NCBI GenBank assembly: GCA_009996615.1 | Contig: JAACZU010000002.1 | Span: 18,044 to 82,043 of the forward strand | Reading direction: 5' to 3' | Length of the DNA stretch: 64,000 nt | Source of the DNA: Rhodanobacteraceae bacterium | GTDB lineage: Bacteria; Pseudomonadota; Gammaproteobacteria; Xanthomonadales; Rhodanobacteraceae | Part shown: in pieces, positions 42,802-51,696 of the stretch | Layout of the letters: each line of letters begins with the position of its first letter | Position numbering within the stretch: position 1 is the first letter of the stretch | Translations under genes and position numbers: made by a program | The notes under the pieces: generated by a model | What the model saw: only the letters and a program-made list of their open reading frames with translations | What the model was told of the DNA's origin: nothing | Database searches by the model: none

Positions 42802-45230
42802 GCCGGCGCCTCCGCCAGCAGCGCGCTCGCCTTGTCGCCCAGTCCGAGCCGGCGGTAGACCTCGGCCAGGCGCTCGGCCGCCGCGCGCGTGCGCGCATGC
42901 GCGGGGCCGAGCAAGGTGCCCAGGCGCGCATGCGCGCTCTCCAGCTCCGCGCGCGCCTCGGCCAGGCGGCCGAGGCGGGCCAGGCACAGGCCGTGGTTGC
43001 TCATGAAGATCGCGGTCATCGCGTGATCGGCGCCGACCATGCGCCGGGACGCCTGCAGCAATGCGACGAACTCGCGCTCGGCGGCATCGAGCCGGCCGGC
43101 GGTCAGCAGCAGCATGGCGAGGTTGTTGTGCGGCGCGAGGCTGGTCGGATGCGTGGCGCCCTCGCGCTGCTGGATCGCCAGGATGCGCCGGTACAAGGCC
43201 TCGGCCTCGTCGACCTTGCGGCGCTCGTCGAGCAGGTAGGCCAGCGTGTTCATCGCCGCCAGCGCCTGCACGTGGCCGTCGCCGAACTGCGCCTCGAAGC
43301 CGGCCAGCGACTCGCGCGCGAGCGCCTCGGCGCGCTCGAGGTCGCCGGTCGCGACGAGGATGTTGGCCAGCGTCTGCATCGTCGTCAGCGTCACCGCATG
43401 CGCGTTGCCGAGCACCTCGCGCTGCAGCGCGAGCGTGGCCTCGGCCTCCTGCGCGGCGGTCGCGTTGTCGCCCTGCGCGGCGAGCACCAGCGCCAGCTTG
43501 TGCCGGCTGGCCAGCGTCGCCGGCGCACGCTCGCCGAGCTCGGCGCGGCGCCGTTCGAGCACCTCGCGCAACAACGCCTGCGATTCGGCCAGCTCGCCGC
43601 GCTCGCGCAGCAGCGCCGACAGGTTGCTGCGCACCACGTCGAGCATGGTGGCGAACGCGCGCGCCGCGTCGGTGGCGGCCGGCCGCACGTCCGCGGCGGC
43701 GGCGAGAATCGCGCGATAGCCGTGCAGCGCCTCGTCCTGGCGGCCGGCGTCGTCGGCGATGCGCGCCGCGGCGAGGTCGAGGTCCAGGCGCACCGTGGCC
43801 GGCGCCTCCGGCCAGGCCGCGCGCGCCTGCTCCAGCGCCGCGCGCGCCTCGTCGAAGCGGGTCAGCTCGGTCAGCAGCGCGGTGCGCTGGCGCAGCAGGC
43901 GCACGCGCTCGGCGGCGGGCGCATCGGCGGGCTGCGCGTGCAGCGCGCGGGCGTTCAGCGCCAGCGCCACGTCGTACTCGCCGAGCGACTGCCGCGTCGA
44001 GGCCAGCGTCGACGCGACCGCGGCCTGCACGCGCGCGGGCGCGTCCAGCCGGTCGAGGTCGTGCTCGGCGCGGTCGATCACCTCGCCGACCGTGACGCGC
44101 GCGCCGCGCGTGTATTCCGGATCGGCCGAGGCCAGCATGCTGTCGAGGAACGCGTTGACCGCGGCGTATTCCTGCGCGCGCTGCTCGGCCTCGGCACGCG
44201 CGCGCTGTTCGGCCAGCGCGAAGCGCAGCGACACGACGCTGGTCGCGGCCAGCACGACGATGACGCTCGCGACGGCGGCGCTGAGGGCGCGGTGCCGGCG
44301 CACGAAGCGGCCGGCGCGATAGGCCAGGCCCGGGCGGCGCGCCGCGACCGGCCGATGGCCGAGCACGCGCTCGAGGTCGTCGACGAACGCGGCCACCGTC
44401 GCGTAGCGCTGCGCCGGCTCGCCGGCGAGCGCCTTCATCACGACCGTCTCGAGGTCGCCGCGCGCCGCCGGCGCGATGCGCCCGAGCGGCGGCGGCACGT
44501 CGTCGCGCAGGATCTGCAGCGCCTCGAACACGGTCGCCTCCGCCAGGCGCGGATGCGGCAGGCGGCCGGCGACCAGTTCGTAGGCGATCACGCCGAGCGC
44601 GTAGACGTCGGCGCGCACGTCGATCGGCGCGCCTTCGAGCTGCTCGGGACTCATGTAGGGCACGGTGCCGAGCACCTGCCCGGCCAGGGTCAGTGCGCCG
44701 CTGCCGGCGTCGCGCATGCTGGCGATGCCGAAGTCGAGGATCTTCGGCCGGCCCTCGTCGTCGACCAGGATGTTGGCCGGCTTCAGGTCGCGATGGATCA
44801 CGCCGCGCGCATGCGCGTACTCGACCGCGCGGCCGATCGCGATCACCAGGCGCAGGCGCGCGGCCAAGTCCAGCCGCGCGGCCTCGGCATGCGCCAGCAG
44901 GTCCGTGCCGCGCACGTACTCGAGCGCCAGCCACGGCACGTCGACCGCGTCGACGCGCGACTCGCCGGCCGCGTAGAGGCGCGCGATGCCCGGATGCTCG
45001 AGCTGCGCCAGCACTTCGATCTCGCGCCGCATACGCTCGATCGCATTGGCGGAGGCGCCACGCACGACCTTCAGCGCCACCTCGCGCCGCGGATGCACCT
45101 GCTGCGCCAGCCACACGCGCCCCATGCCGCCCTCGCCGAGCAGGCGCACGATGCGGTAAGGGCCGATCCGCGGCGCGCCCGCCGGATCGTCCCCCGGATC
45201 GAGGCCCGCCTGCCCATCCGCCTGCGTCAT
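42798..45230 (-). CDS. Membrane Ser/Thr protein kinase with TPR region
   Basis: 810 residues. A Hanks-type kinase domain (about 25-285) has LLGEGGMGRVWLA, VALKVV, the catalytic loop VIHRDLKPANILV, DFGIAS, GTVPYMSPEQ and DVYALGVIAYEL, all intact. A membrane helix (about 313-336, LSAAVASVIVVLAATSVVSL) is followed by a coil and about 450 residues of TPRs (YDVALALNARALHAQP, LAAQGDNATAAQEAEATLALQRE and others). It is the first gene of the operon and overlaps the histidine kinase by four bases. The TPR side probably receives a signal; this is inference. Confidence 0.92.
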   Translation of the reverse strand: MTQADGQAGLDPGDDPAGAPRIGPYRIVRLLGEGGMGRVWLAQQVHPRREVALKVVRGASANAIERMRREIEVLAQLEHPGIARLYAAGESRVDAVDVPWLALEYVRGTDLLAHAEAARLDLAARLRLVIAIGRAVEYAHARGVIHRDLKPANILVDDEGRPKILDFGIASMRDAGSGALTLAGQVLGTVPYMSPEQLEGAPIDVRADVYALGVIAYELVAGRLPHPRLAEATVFEALQILRDDVPPPLGRIAPAARGDLETVVMKALAGEPAQRYATVAAFVDDLERVLGHRPVAARRPGLAYRAGRFVRRHRALSAAVASVIVVLAATSVVSLRFALAEQRARAEAEQRAQEYAAVNAFLDSMLASADPEYTRGARVTVGEVIDRAEHDLDRLDAPARVQAAVASTLASTRQSLGEYDVALALNARALHAQPADAPAAERVRLLRQRTALLTELTRFDEARAALEQARAAWPEAPATVRLDLDLAAARIADDAGRQDEALHGYRAILAAAADVRPAATDAARAFATMLDVVRSNLSALLRERGELAESQALLREVLERRRAELGERAPATLASRHKLALVLAAQGDNATAAQEAEATLALQREVLGNAHAVTLTTMQTLANILVATGDLERAEALARESLAGFEAQFGDGHVQALAAMNTLAYLLDERRKVDEAEALYRRILAIQQREGATHPTSLAPHNNLAMLLLTAGRLDAAEREFVALLQASRRMVGADHAMTAIFMSNHGLCLARLGRLAEARAELESAHARLGTLLGPAHARTRAAAERLAEVYRRLGLGDKASALLAEAPA

Positions 45231-45254
45231 CGTGAACTCCCCCGGTTCGTCGTT

Positions 45255-45276
45255 CGATCGTGCCACAACACGATCG
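45255..45276. promoter_or_regulatory. Inverted repeat upstream of the kinase operon
   Basis: CGATCGTG and CACGATCG, separated by six bases, lie 25-46 bases before the Ser/Thr-kinase start. The position suits an operator rather than a terminator. No binding protein is known. Confidence 0.45.
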
Positions 45277-45468
45277 CATCGGCAGCGGGGAAGGTCGTGG
45301 CCGGCACGGCGCGGCGGGGACGCGGGGCTCGTGCATGAATCCGCACCCGTGGACTCATTCAGCGGCGAGTCCGGCGCATGTCCGTACCCGCTCCCGCGCA
45401 ACGGGCACTGGCGCGCCTGCGCTCCGGCCATCCGTGGCCGGGCGCAGGGGTGTTCATTCCATGGCCTC

Positions 45469-45762
45469 TCAGCCGTCGCTCGCGGCCGCGCCGGCCAGCG
45501 GGCGCTCCTCGGCCTGCACGATCTTGCCGGCCACGACCCACAGCGTGACCTCGCTGGCCTTGCCGTGCCAGGTCCAGATCTCCATCGCCGGCGTGCTGGC
45601 GTCGCCGTCGATGCGGTCGATGCGGTCGGGCGGGCCGCCGGCGTCACGCGCGAGCGCGACGTCGTCGCCCTTGCCGACTAGGCGTTTGCCGAGCAGCGCG
45701 CTCTGCGCCTGCGCGCTGCCGGCCGCCAGCAGCAGCATCAGCGCGATCATCGGTTTCGTCAT
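45469..45762 (-). CDS. Small secreted DUF2845-like protein
   Basis: 97 residues: a signal peptide (MTKPMIALMLLLAAGSAQA-Q) and a short mature domain beginning SALLGKRLVGKGDDVALARDAGGPPDRI and ending EVTLWVVAGKIVQAEERPL. The G-K-R/hVG-G-D.hhhh...G.P pattern and the WTW...GKI segment fit DUF2845, a small periplasmic family without known function. The call is by motif memory. ATG 45762 was preferred to a start 52 codons upstream because the signal peptide begins there. It diverges from the radical SAM gene. Confidence 0.65.
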   Translation of the reverse strand: MTKPMIALMLLLAAGSAQAQSALLGKRLVGKGDDVALARDAGGPPDRIDRIDGDASTPAMEIWTWHGKASEVTLWVVAGKIVQAEERPLAGAAASDG

Positions 45763-45869
45763 GGGAGCCTCCGCGATCAGGGCGCGGCAGCCTCGCATGC
45801 GCATGTTGCGCGGATTTGTCCGGCGCGCACGTCGCAGCCGGCGCGACGCCGGCGGCGCATACTGGTTTG

Positions 45870-46976
45870 ATGAAACCCGCCGTCCCACCCGATCCGAACC
45901 GCCTCGATGCGCCCGCACGCATCAAGGGCCGCGGCGCGGCGTCGAATCCGGAAGGCCGCTTCGAGTCGATCGAGAAAACGCGCGAGGACGACGGCTGGAC
46001 GCACGAGGCCGAGCCCGCGCCGCGGCCGCCGACGCAGGTCAGCGAGGAGCGCGCGCGTTCGATCATCAGCCGCAACGACTCGCCCGACATTCCGTTCGAG
46101 CAATCGGTCAACCCGTACTGCGGCTGCGAGCACGGCTGCGTCTACTGCTACGCGCGGCCCTCGCACAGTTACCTGAACCTGTCGCCCGGCATCGATTTCG
46201 AGACCCGGCTGTTCGCCAAGACCAATGCGGCCGAACGCCTGCGCGCCGAGCTCGGCCGGCGCGGCTATGTCTGCTCGCCGATCAACCTCGGCGCCAACAC
46301 CGATCCGTACCAGCCGATCGAACGGCGCTACCGGCTCACGCGCGCGGTGCTCGAGGTGCTGGCCGAGTGCGAACACCCGTGCACGATCGTGACCAAGAAC
46401 GCGCTGATCGAGCGCGACCTCGACCTGCTGGTGGCGATGGCGCGCGCGAAGCTGGTGCACGCGTTCGTCTCGGTGACCTCGCTCGACAACCGCCTCGCCA
46501 GCACGCTGGAGCCGCGCGCGAGCGCGCCGCACCGGCGCCTCGAAGCAGTCGCGACGCTGAACGCGGCCGGCGTGCCATGCGGCGTACTGGTCGCGCCGAT
46601 CATCCCGATGGTGACCGACCGCTGGCTCGAGGCGATCCTCGAACGCGCCGCCGCGGCTGGCGCGCCGTACGCCGGCTACACCGTGCTGCGCCTGCCGTAC
46701 GAGCTGAAGGACCTGTTCCGCGAATGGCTGGAGCTGAACCTGCCCGAGCGCGCCGAGCACGTGATGAGCCTGATCCGGCAGATGCGTGGCGGCAAGGACA
46801 ACGATGCGCGCTTCGGTGCGCGCATGCGCGGCGAGGGTGCGTTCGCCGACCTGATCCGCCAGCGCTTCGCGCTCGCCTGCCGCAAGCACGGCCTGTCGCG
46901 CGTGCGCGACCTGCAGCTCGACTGCACGCGCTTCCGGCCGCCGTGCGCGCGCGGGCCGCAGGGCGAATTGTTCTAG
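45870..46976 (+). CDS. PA0069-family radical SAM protein
   Basis: 368 residues. The N-terminus (ARIKGRGAASNPEGRFE, then DDGWTHEAEP) and the cluster motif NPYCGCEHGCVYCYARPSH (CxxxCxYC) are characteristic of the PA0069/SplB-related group. INLGANTDPYQPIERRYRLTR and IVTKNALIERDLDLL follow as usual. The family is often grouped with DNA-repair-like spore-photoproduct lyases, but no reaction is established. ATG 45870 matches the family start. It converges with the ABC permease gene. Confidence 0.9.
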   Translation: MKPAVPPDPNRLDAPARIKGRGAASNPEGRFESIEKTREDDGWTHEAEPAPRPPTQVSEERARSIISRNDSPDIPFEQSVNPYCGCEHGCVYCYARPSHSYLNLSPGIDFETRLFAKTNAAERLRAELGRRGYVCSPINLGANTDPYQPIERRYRLTRAVLEVLAECEHPCTIVTKNALIERDLDLLVAMARAKLVHAFVSVTSLDNRLASTLEPRASAPHRRLEAVATLNAAGVPCGVLVAPIIPMVTDRWLEAILERAAAAGAPYAGYTVLRLPYELKDLFREWLELNLPERAEHVMSLIRQMRGGKDNDARFGARMRGEGAFADLIRQRFALACRKHGLSRVRDLQLDCTRFRPPCARGPQGELF

Positions 46977-47004
46977 CCCGACGCCCGGCCGCGCCCTTGC
47001 CTTG

Positions 47005-47057
47005 CGTAGGCTGGACGCGCGTAGCGCGGCCGGCTCCAGGGCGCCGGCCGGCCTACG
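47005..47057. terminator. Long imperfect hairpin between convergent genes
   Basis: CGTAGGC (47005-47011) pairs with GCCTACG (47051-47057), and inner GGCCGGC / GCCGGCC segments extend the fold. It is placed between stops at 46976 and 47085 and could end transcription both ways. Confidence 0.5.
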
Positions 47058-47084
47058 AAAGCGACGGGCCCGGTCGTGCGGCGC

Positions 47085-48260
47085 TCAACCCGAGATCGCC
47101 AGCCGTTCGCTGCGGTAGACCTGCGTCGCGGCGAGCCAGGCGAGCAGCGCGGCCAGCGCGGTGGCGGCGAAGCACAGCGCGAGCTGCGCCGGCGTGACGA
47201 CATCGCCGCGCAGCAGGCGCATCAAGGTGACCTGCTGGCCGAGCAGCGGCACCGCATACATCCACGCCTGCGTCTTGAGCGGGAACATGCTCAGCAGCAG
47301 GGTCGGGATCACCGGCACGAACATCAGCAGCGACAGGTAGGTCTGCGCCTCGCGGAAGCTCTTGGCGAACGCGGCGGCGAGCGTCTGCAACGTCGCCAGC
47401 AGTACGACCAGCGGCAGCATCGCGACCAGCGTCAGCAGCGCGAAGCGCGGGCCGATCGCCAGGCTCATGCCCAGGCGCCCGGTCGGCATGAACTGGCCGG
47501 CGACCGAGAACGCGACGATGCTGAGCAGCAGGCTGGTCAGCGCGAACGCGCTGGTCGCGCCGAGCTTGCCGGTCAGGATCGCGCCACGCCCGAGCGGATT
47601 GACCAGCAGCGGTTCGAGCGACTGCCGCTCGCGCTCGCCGGCGGTGGTGTCGATCGCCAGCGCCATGCCGCCGACGAACGCGCCGAGGATGAAGAAGTAC
47701 GGCAGCATGCTGAACATCAGGCCGCCGCGCGCCTGCGCGGTCGACTGGTCGCGGTTGGCGACGACGACCGGCCTGATCGTGTTCGACGACAGGCCGCGCG
47801 CGACCAGGCGCAACACGCCGGTGCGCTGGCCATAGGCCTCGAGCATGCCGCGCAGACGCGCGACCGATGCGCTGGCGTCACGCTGCGACTGGTCGTAGAT
47901 CAGCTCCACCTGCGCCGGCTCGCCCTTGGCCCAGGCCTCGGCATAGGTGGCCGGGATGCGCAGCACGAGGTCGGCGTCCTGCTCGCGCACGGCGCGCTCG
48001 GGATCGGCCGGCGCGTCCTTGATCTCGGCGCCGGCCTGCTTCAGCGCGGCGATCAGGTGCGGCGCGTGCTCGGCGCCGACCACCGGCACCGGCAGCGGCT
48101 TCTCGGCCTTGTCCAGTTCGCGCGTGACCGCGATATTGATCAGCAGCACGAACAGCAGCGGCGCCAGCAGCGGGCCGGTCAGCAGCGTGTTCAGCACGGT
48201 GCGGCGGTCGCGCAGGTTCTCGCGCACTTCTTTCCAGAAAATCGTCAGGATCGGGTTCAT
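47085..48260 (-). CDS. ABC-2 type permease (NatB-like)
   Basis: 391 residues. One N-terminal helix (TVLNTLLTGPLLAPLLFVLLINIAV), a large periplasmic domain (about 45-175), and five more helices in the C-terminal half (MLPYFFILGAFVGGMALAID, SLLLSIVAFSVAG, LVAMLPLVVLLATLQTL and others). ERERQSLEPLLVNPLGRGAILTGK is the cytoplasmic loop typical of NatB/ABC-2 proteins that export ions or drugs with a NatA-type ATPase. The ATPase gene lies just upstream (67-bp gap with a repeat). Substrate unknown. Confidence 0.87.
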   Translation of the reverse strand: MNPILTIFWKEVRENLRDRRTVLNTLLTGPLLAPLLFVLLINIAVTRELDKAEKPLPVPVVGAEHAPHLIAALKQAGAEIKDAPADPERAVREQDADLVLRIPATYAEAWAKGEPAQVELIYDQSQRDASASVARLRGMLEAYGQRTGVLRLVARGLSSNTIRPVVVANRDQSTAQARGGLMFSMLPYFFILGAFVGGMALAIDTTAGERERQSLEPLLVNPLGRGAILTGKLGATSAFALTSLLLSIVAFSVAGQFMPTGRLGMSLAIGPRFALLTLVAMLPLVVLLATLQTLAAAFAKSFREAQTYLSLLMFVPVIPTLLLSMFPLKTQAWMYAVPLLGQQVTLMRLLRGDVVTPAQLALCFAATALAALLAWLAATQVYRSERLAISG

Positions 48261-48278
48261 ATGGGTCCCTTGGTTCTC

Positions 48279-48316
48279 ACACCATCCCCACCCAACCCTC
48301 CCCTTGAGAGGGAGGG
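48279..48316 (-). repeat. Palindromic intergenic repeat, copy 5 (reverse)
   Basis: ACACCATCCCCACCCAACCC then TCCCCTTGAGAGGGAGGG; the stem has changed relative to the other copies (one G to A step). It lies inside the ABC operon between ATPase and permease genes. Confidence 0.8.
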
Positions 48317-48327
48317 CCAAGGGGCAC

Positions 48328-49062
48328 TCACGCGGCCAGGCCTTCTTCCGAGCCGATGATCTTCACGAACGCGTCCTCGAGGCTGGCCGCGCCGGTCTGT
48401 TCGCGCAGCGCCTCGGGCGATTCGTCGGCGACGACGCGGCCGTGTGCGATCACGACGATGCGGTCGCACAGCGCGCCGACCTCCTGCATGATGTGGCTGG
48501 AGAACAGCACGCAGCGGCCCTCGTCCCTGAGCTTGCGCATGAACGTGCGCATCGCGCGCGTGGCCATCACGTCCAGGCCGTTGGTCGGCTCGTCAAGGAT
48601 CACGTTGTTCGGGTCGTGCACCAGCGCGCGCGCGATCGCGGTCTTGACGCGCTGGCCCTGCGAGAAGCCCTCGGTGTGGCGCTCGGCGATGTCGGCCATG
48701 TCGAGCGCGTCGACGAGCGCGTCGATGCGCGCGCGCCGGGTCGCCTCGTCCAGGCCCTGCAGGCGCGCGAAGTAGTCGATGTTCTCGCGTGCGCTCAGCC
48801 GCTTGTACAGGCCGCGCGCGTCGGGCAGCACGCCCAGGCGCCGGCGCACCGCGAGCGGATCGGCGGCGGCGTCGATGCCGTCGATGACGACCTGGCCGCG
48901 GTCGGGCCGCATCAGCGTGTAGAGCATGCGCAAGGTGGTGGTCTTGCCGGCGCCGTTGGGCCCCAGCAGGCCGGTGATCTCGCCGTCGCGCGCGGCGAAC
49001 GAGACGCCGTCGACGGCCTTCACCGCGCCAAATGCCTTGTGCAGGTCCCTGACTTCGATCAT
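48328..49062 (-). CDS. ABC transporter ATP-binding protein (NatA-like)
   Basis: 244 residues with Walker A LLGPNGAGKTTT, the signature FSQGQRVKTAIARALVHDP (variant SQGQ instead of SGGQ), Walker B NNVILDEPTNGLD and the switch SSHIMQEV. LGVLPDARGLYKRLSARENI is the NatA-type Q-loop region. It powers the ABC-2 permease encoded next. The ATG at 49062 overlaps the stop of the hydrolase gene by four bases, so the three genes are probably one transcript. Confidence 0.92.
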   Translation of the reverse strand: MIEVRDLHKAFGAVKAVDGVSFAARDGEITGLLGPNGAGKTTTLRMLYTLMRPDRGQVVIDGIDAAADPLAVRRRLGVLPDARGLYKRLSARENIDYFARLQGLDEATRRARIDALVDALDMADIAERHTEGFSQGQRVKTAIARALVHDPNNVILDEPTNGLDVMATRAMRTFMRKLRDEGRCVLFSSHIMQEVGALCDRIVVIAHGRVVADESPEALREQTGAASLEDAFVKIIGSEEGLAA

Positions 49063-50597
49063 GGCGCAGCTCCGTTGTAGTCGAGGAAGGCGGGCGTCGG
49101 CCCGAACGCGTCGACGCAGCTCGCGTCGAGCTCGCGCGGCGCCAGCGTGTCGAGGAAGCGGCCGACCAGTTTCGGGATGCAGCCGCGGCCGATCACGTTG
49201 TGGCTCTGGCCCTTGGCGACGATCAGCCTGGCGTTGGACAAGTGCGGCACGATCGCCTCGCCGTAGCGCGGCGGCGTGACCGGGTCGAGTTCGCCGGCGA
49301 GCACCAGCACCGGCGTGTCGCCCGTGGTCGGTGCGGTGAAGTCGGCCGGGCGCGTGCCGTGCGGCCAGATCGCGCACTGCGCCTGGAAGATCTGCGTCAG
49401 GCTGGTGCCGAGCAGCGTATCGGCGTCGCGCGGATCGGGCGCAATGCGGTCGACGTCCTCGGCGCACAGCACCGACAGCTGCATGCCGTTGCCGGCCAGT
49501 TCGCTCGCCGCCTGGCTGATCATCACCAGCTGGCCCATCAGCGGCGCGAAGTTGCCGGCGGCCGCCTCGCGCACCGCCAGCGGGATCAGCGCGGCCGTCT
49601 CGGGCATGTAGGCGTACAGGCGCACGAGACCGGTCAGGCCGTAGTCGTCCAGGCGCTGCCTGGCCGGCGCGAACGTGGCCGGGTCCGGATAGCTGACCTC
49701 GCGCGGCTGCGCGCGCAGCGTGTCGCGCAATGCACGCAGGCTGGCGTATGGATCGCCGAACGCCTTGGCACAGGCCGCTTCCTGCGTGCACAGCGCGAAC
49801 TGCGCCTTCAGCGCATCGTCGAGGTTGCGCGCGAACTCGCCGCCGATCGCCAGGTCGTTCGGCGCCGGGCTGTCGAGCACGACGCTGCGCACGCCGTCGG
49901 GATGGCGCTTCAGGTATTGCTGCGCGACGCGCGTGCCGTAGGAGATGCCGACCAGGTCGAAGCGCGGGCTGCCGAGCGCCTCGCGCAATGCCTCCAGGTC
50001 GCGCACCGCCATCGTGGTCGTGTAGTAGCGCGGATCAGCATCGCGCGAGACCTGTTCGAGGCAGCTGCGCGTGGTCGCGCGCAGCTTGTCGAGGTCGAAG
50101 CCCTCCAGCATCTCGTTGTCGGCGCCCTTGCAGGTCAGCGGATGCGACTGGCCGGTGCCGCGCTGGTCGAGCAGCAGCACGTGGCGGCGCTTGGCGGCCG
50201 GCGCGAACGCGCTGGCGACCTGCGGCCAGTTGTCGATCGCGGACTGGCCCGGGCCGCCGGCGAGCATCACGACGAAGTCATCGTCGGCCGGCTCGGCGCT
50301 GGCGACCAGCGCCAGGCGCAGCGCGATCTTGCGCCCGTCCGGCGCGTCCCAGTTTTCCGGCACCTCGAACGGCGCGCAGAACGCCGCGGTGGTGGCCGAG
50401 GTGCGCGGTTGCGCCAGTTCGCAGGCCGTGAACGACAGTCGCCCGAACGTGAAGGCGGTGGCGCCGGCCGGCACGACGTAGCGGCCGTGGCTGGCCTTCG
50501 CCGCGGCCGGCCCGGGCGGCTCGGCGCGCCAGTGCTTGAACGCGATCACGCCGGCCACGGCCAGCACGGCGAGCGCGGGGCGGAGGAATTTCTTCAT
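49059..50597 (-). CDS. Membrane-anchored/secreted alpha/beta hydrolase (tripeptidyl-aminopeptidase-like)
   Basis: 512 residues. An N-terminal hydrophobic segment (about 5-20) exports or anchors it. The hydrolase core has VVMLAGGPGQSAID, LLLDQRGTGQSHPL and nucleophile GISYGTRVAQQYL (Ser about residue 205), a lid with many helices, then VLVLAGELDPVTPPRYG and KGQSHNVIGRGC carrying Asp and His. This is the S33/TAP C-terminal-domain family that removes tripeptides or proline-containing N-termini. The stop overlaps the ATPase start by four bases, an odd pairing that suggests peptide substrates for the transporter, as inference. Confidence 0.88.
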   Translation of the reverse strand: MKKFLRPALAVLAVAGVIAFKHWRAEPPGPAAAKASHGRYVVPAGATAFTFGRLSFTACELAQPRTSATTAAFCAPFEVPENWDAPDGRKIALRLALVASAEPADDDFVVMLAGGPGQSAIDNWPQVASAFAPAAKRRHVLLLDQRGTGQSHPLTCKGADNEMLEGFDLDKLRATTRSCLEQVSRDADPRYYTTTMAVRDLEALREALGSPRFDLVGISYGTRVAQQYLKRHPDGVRSVVLDSPAPNDLAIGGEFARNLDDALKAQFALCTQEAACAKAFGDPYASLRALRDTLRAQPREVSYPDPATFAPARQRLDDYGLTGLVRLYAYMPETAALIPLAVREAAAGNFAPLMGQLVMISQAASELAGNGMQLSVLCAEDVDRIAPDPRDADTLLGTSLTQIFQAQCAIWPHGTRPADFTAPTTGDTPVLVLAGELDPVTPPRYGEAIVPHLSNARLIVAKGQSHNVIGRGCIPKLVGRFLDTLAPRELDASCVDAFGPTPAFLDYNGAAP

Positions 50598-50649
50598 CGA
50601 AACCTCGGCAGGAAGGAAGGAGAGCAACAGGTGGGGCAGGCGGCGCGCG

Positions 50650-51066
50650 TCAGCGGCCGTCCTCGGCGTCGCCCGGCAGGCAGTCGTAGTGGTAGCGCGT
50701 GCGCACCCACAGGTGCGCGCCGGTCCAGCACGCCGCCATCAGCACGGCGACCGCACGCAGGCCGACCGAGAACACGCCGAACAGGTCGAAGAAGGTCAGC
50801 ATCGCGACCAGGCCGAACGACAGCGCGAACGCGATCGTCATTGCCTCCATCTCGATGCGCTGGCGCAGCTCGTCGCGCCGGCGCAGGCGCATCAGCTCGG
50901 CGCGCGCCATCCACGCGATCGCCGGCAGGGGCAGCGCGGCCACCGCCATGCGCAACGCGCCCGGTTCCACGTGCCTGGTCAGCCACGCGGCCAGCAGCAC
51001 GCTGGCGAAGTAGGTGGCGGTCGGCCAGCCGACGTCGGCGAGGTAGCGCGACAGGGAAGGGTTCAT
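50650..51066 (-). CDS. Four-helix membrane protein, paralogue of the 51270-51680 product
   Basis: 138 residues with hydrophobic spans near 15-33, 38-55, 72-92 and 98-118 (AMTIAFALSFGLVAMLTFFDL among them). The middle loop LMRLRRRDELRQRIEMEAM matches the loop of the other protein (MQSDELEQRVHMVAL), so the two share ancestry. I do not know a function. It starts 12 bases after the XRE regulator stop, and the hydrolase follows after 52 bp. Confidence 0.75.
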   Translation of the reverse strand: MNPSLSRYLADVGWPTATYFASVLLAAWLTRHVEPGALRMAVAALPLPAIAWMARAELMRLRRRDELRQRIEMEAMTIAFALSFGLVAMLTFFDLFGVFSVGLRAVAVLMAACWTGAHLWVRTRYHYDCLPGDAEDGR

Positions 51067-51078
51067 CGTGGCATCTCC

Positions 51079-51273
51079 TCAGGATTCCGGATCGAAGATC
51101 GCTTCGATAGGCTGGCCGAACAGCCGCGCGATGCGGAACGCGAGCGGCAGGCTCGGGTCGTACTTGCCGGTCTCGATCGCGTTGACGGTCTGGCGCGACA
51201 CGTCCAGCCGCGTCGCCAGCTCGCCCTGCGACCAGCCCTGCGCCTCGCGCAGTTCGCGCAGCGCGTTCTTCAT
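51079..51273 (-). CDS. XRE-family HTH regulator (YgzD-like small form)
   Basis: 64 residues, just one Cro/CI helix-turn-helix: MKNALRELREAQGWSQGELATRLDVSRQTVNAIETGKYDPSLPLAFRIARLF, with QGELATRL-DVSRQTVN as helices 2-3. The short form with N-A-I-E-x-G-K-Y-x-P is widely found beside small membrane proteins like the two flanking it. It overlaps the upstream gene by four bases. The inverted repeat around the promoter at 51697-51758 is a good candidate for its own operator. Confidence 0.92.
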   Translation of the reverse strand: MKNALRELREAQGWSQGELATRLDVSRQTVNAIETGKYDPSLPLAFRIARLFGQPIEAIFDPES

Positions 51274-51680
51274 GCGTCGTCGCCCGCGCCGCCGTAGCGG
51301 CGTGCCATGCGCGCGCGGCCGAGGCTGTAGCTCACCAGCAGCAGCGGGAACACCCAGATCAGCACGTCGCCGCCGAGCCGCAGCACGCCGGCCGCACACA
51401 GGAACCCGCCGATCAGGCTGAGCACGGCGACCACGCCGCTGGCGATGCCGAGCGCGACCATGTGCACGCGTTGCTCGAGTTCGTCGCTTTGCATGACGCG
51501 CCGCGCCGTCAGCCAGATCACGGCGACGACCGGCACCGCCGGCACCAGCGCCAGCAGCGTCTTCAACGGCAGGCCCGCCGCACCGCGGGCCTGCGGCCAC
51601 ACCAGCAGCATGCAGGCCGCGTAGGCCAGCATCAGGCCGTACACCTGCCGGCGGTACTGCGCAGTCGTGAAGCGTGGCAT
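51270..51680 (-). CDS. Four-helix membrane protein encoded with XRE regulator
   Basis: 136 residues: spans near 12-28, 38-58, 76-98 and 103-120, with SDELEQRVHMVALGIASG in the cytoplasmic loop between helices 2 and 3 as in its paralogue at 50650-51066. Family unknown to me, though membrane-protein/XRE pairs of this type are common. It is the first gene of the leftward set; its start lies 17 bases from the promoter-proximal arm of the inverted repeat. Confidence 0.8.
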   Translation of the reverse strand: MPRFTTAQYRRQVYGLMLAYAACMLLVWPQARGAAGLPLKTLLALVPAVPVVAVIWLTARRVMQSDELEQRVHMVALGIASGVVAVLSLIGGFLCAAGVLRLGGDVLIWVFPLLLVSYSLGRARMARRYGGAGDDA

Positions 51681-51696
51681 GCGGCGGTCTCCGTGT

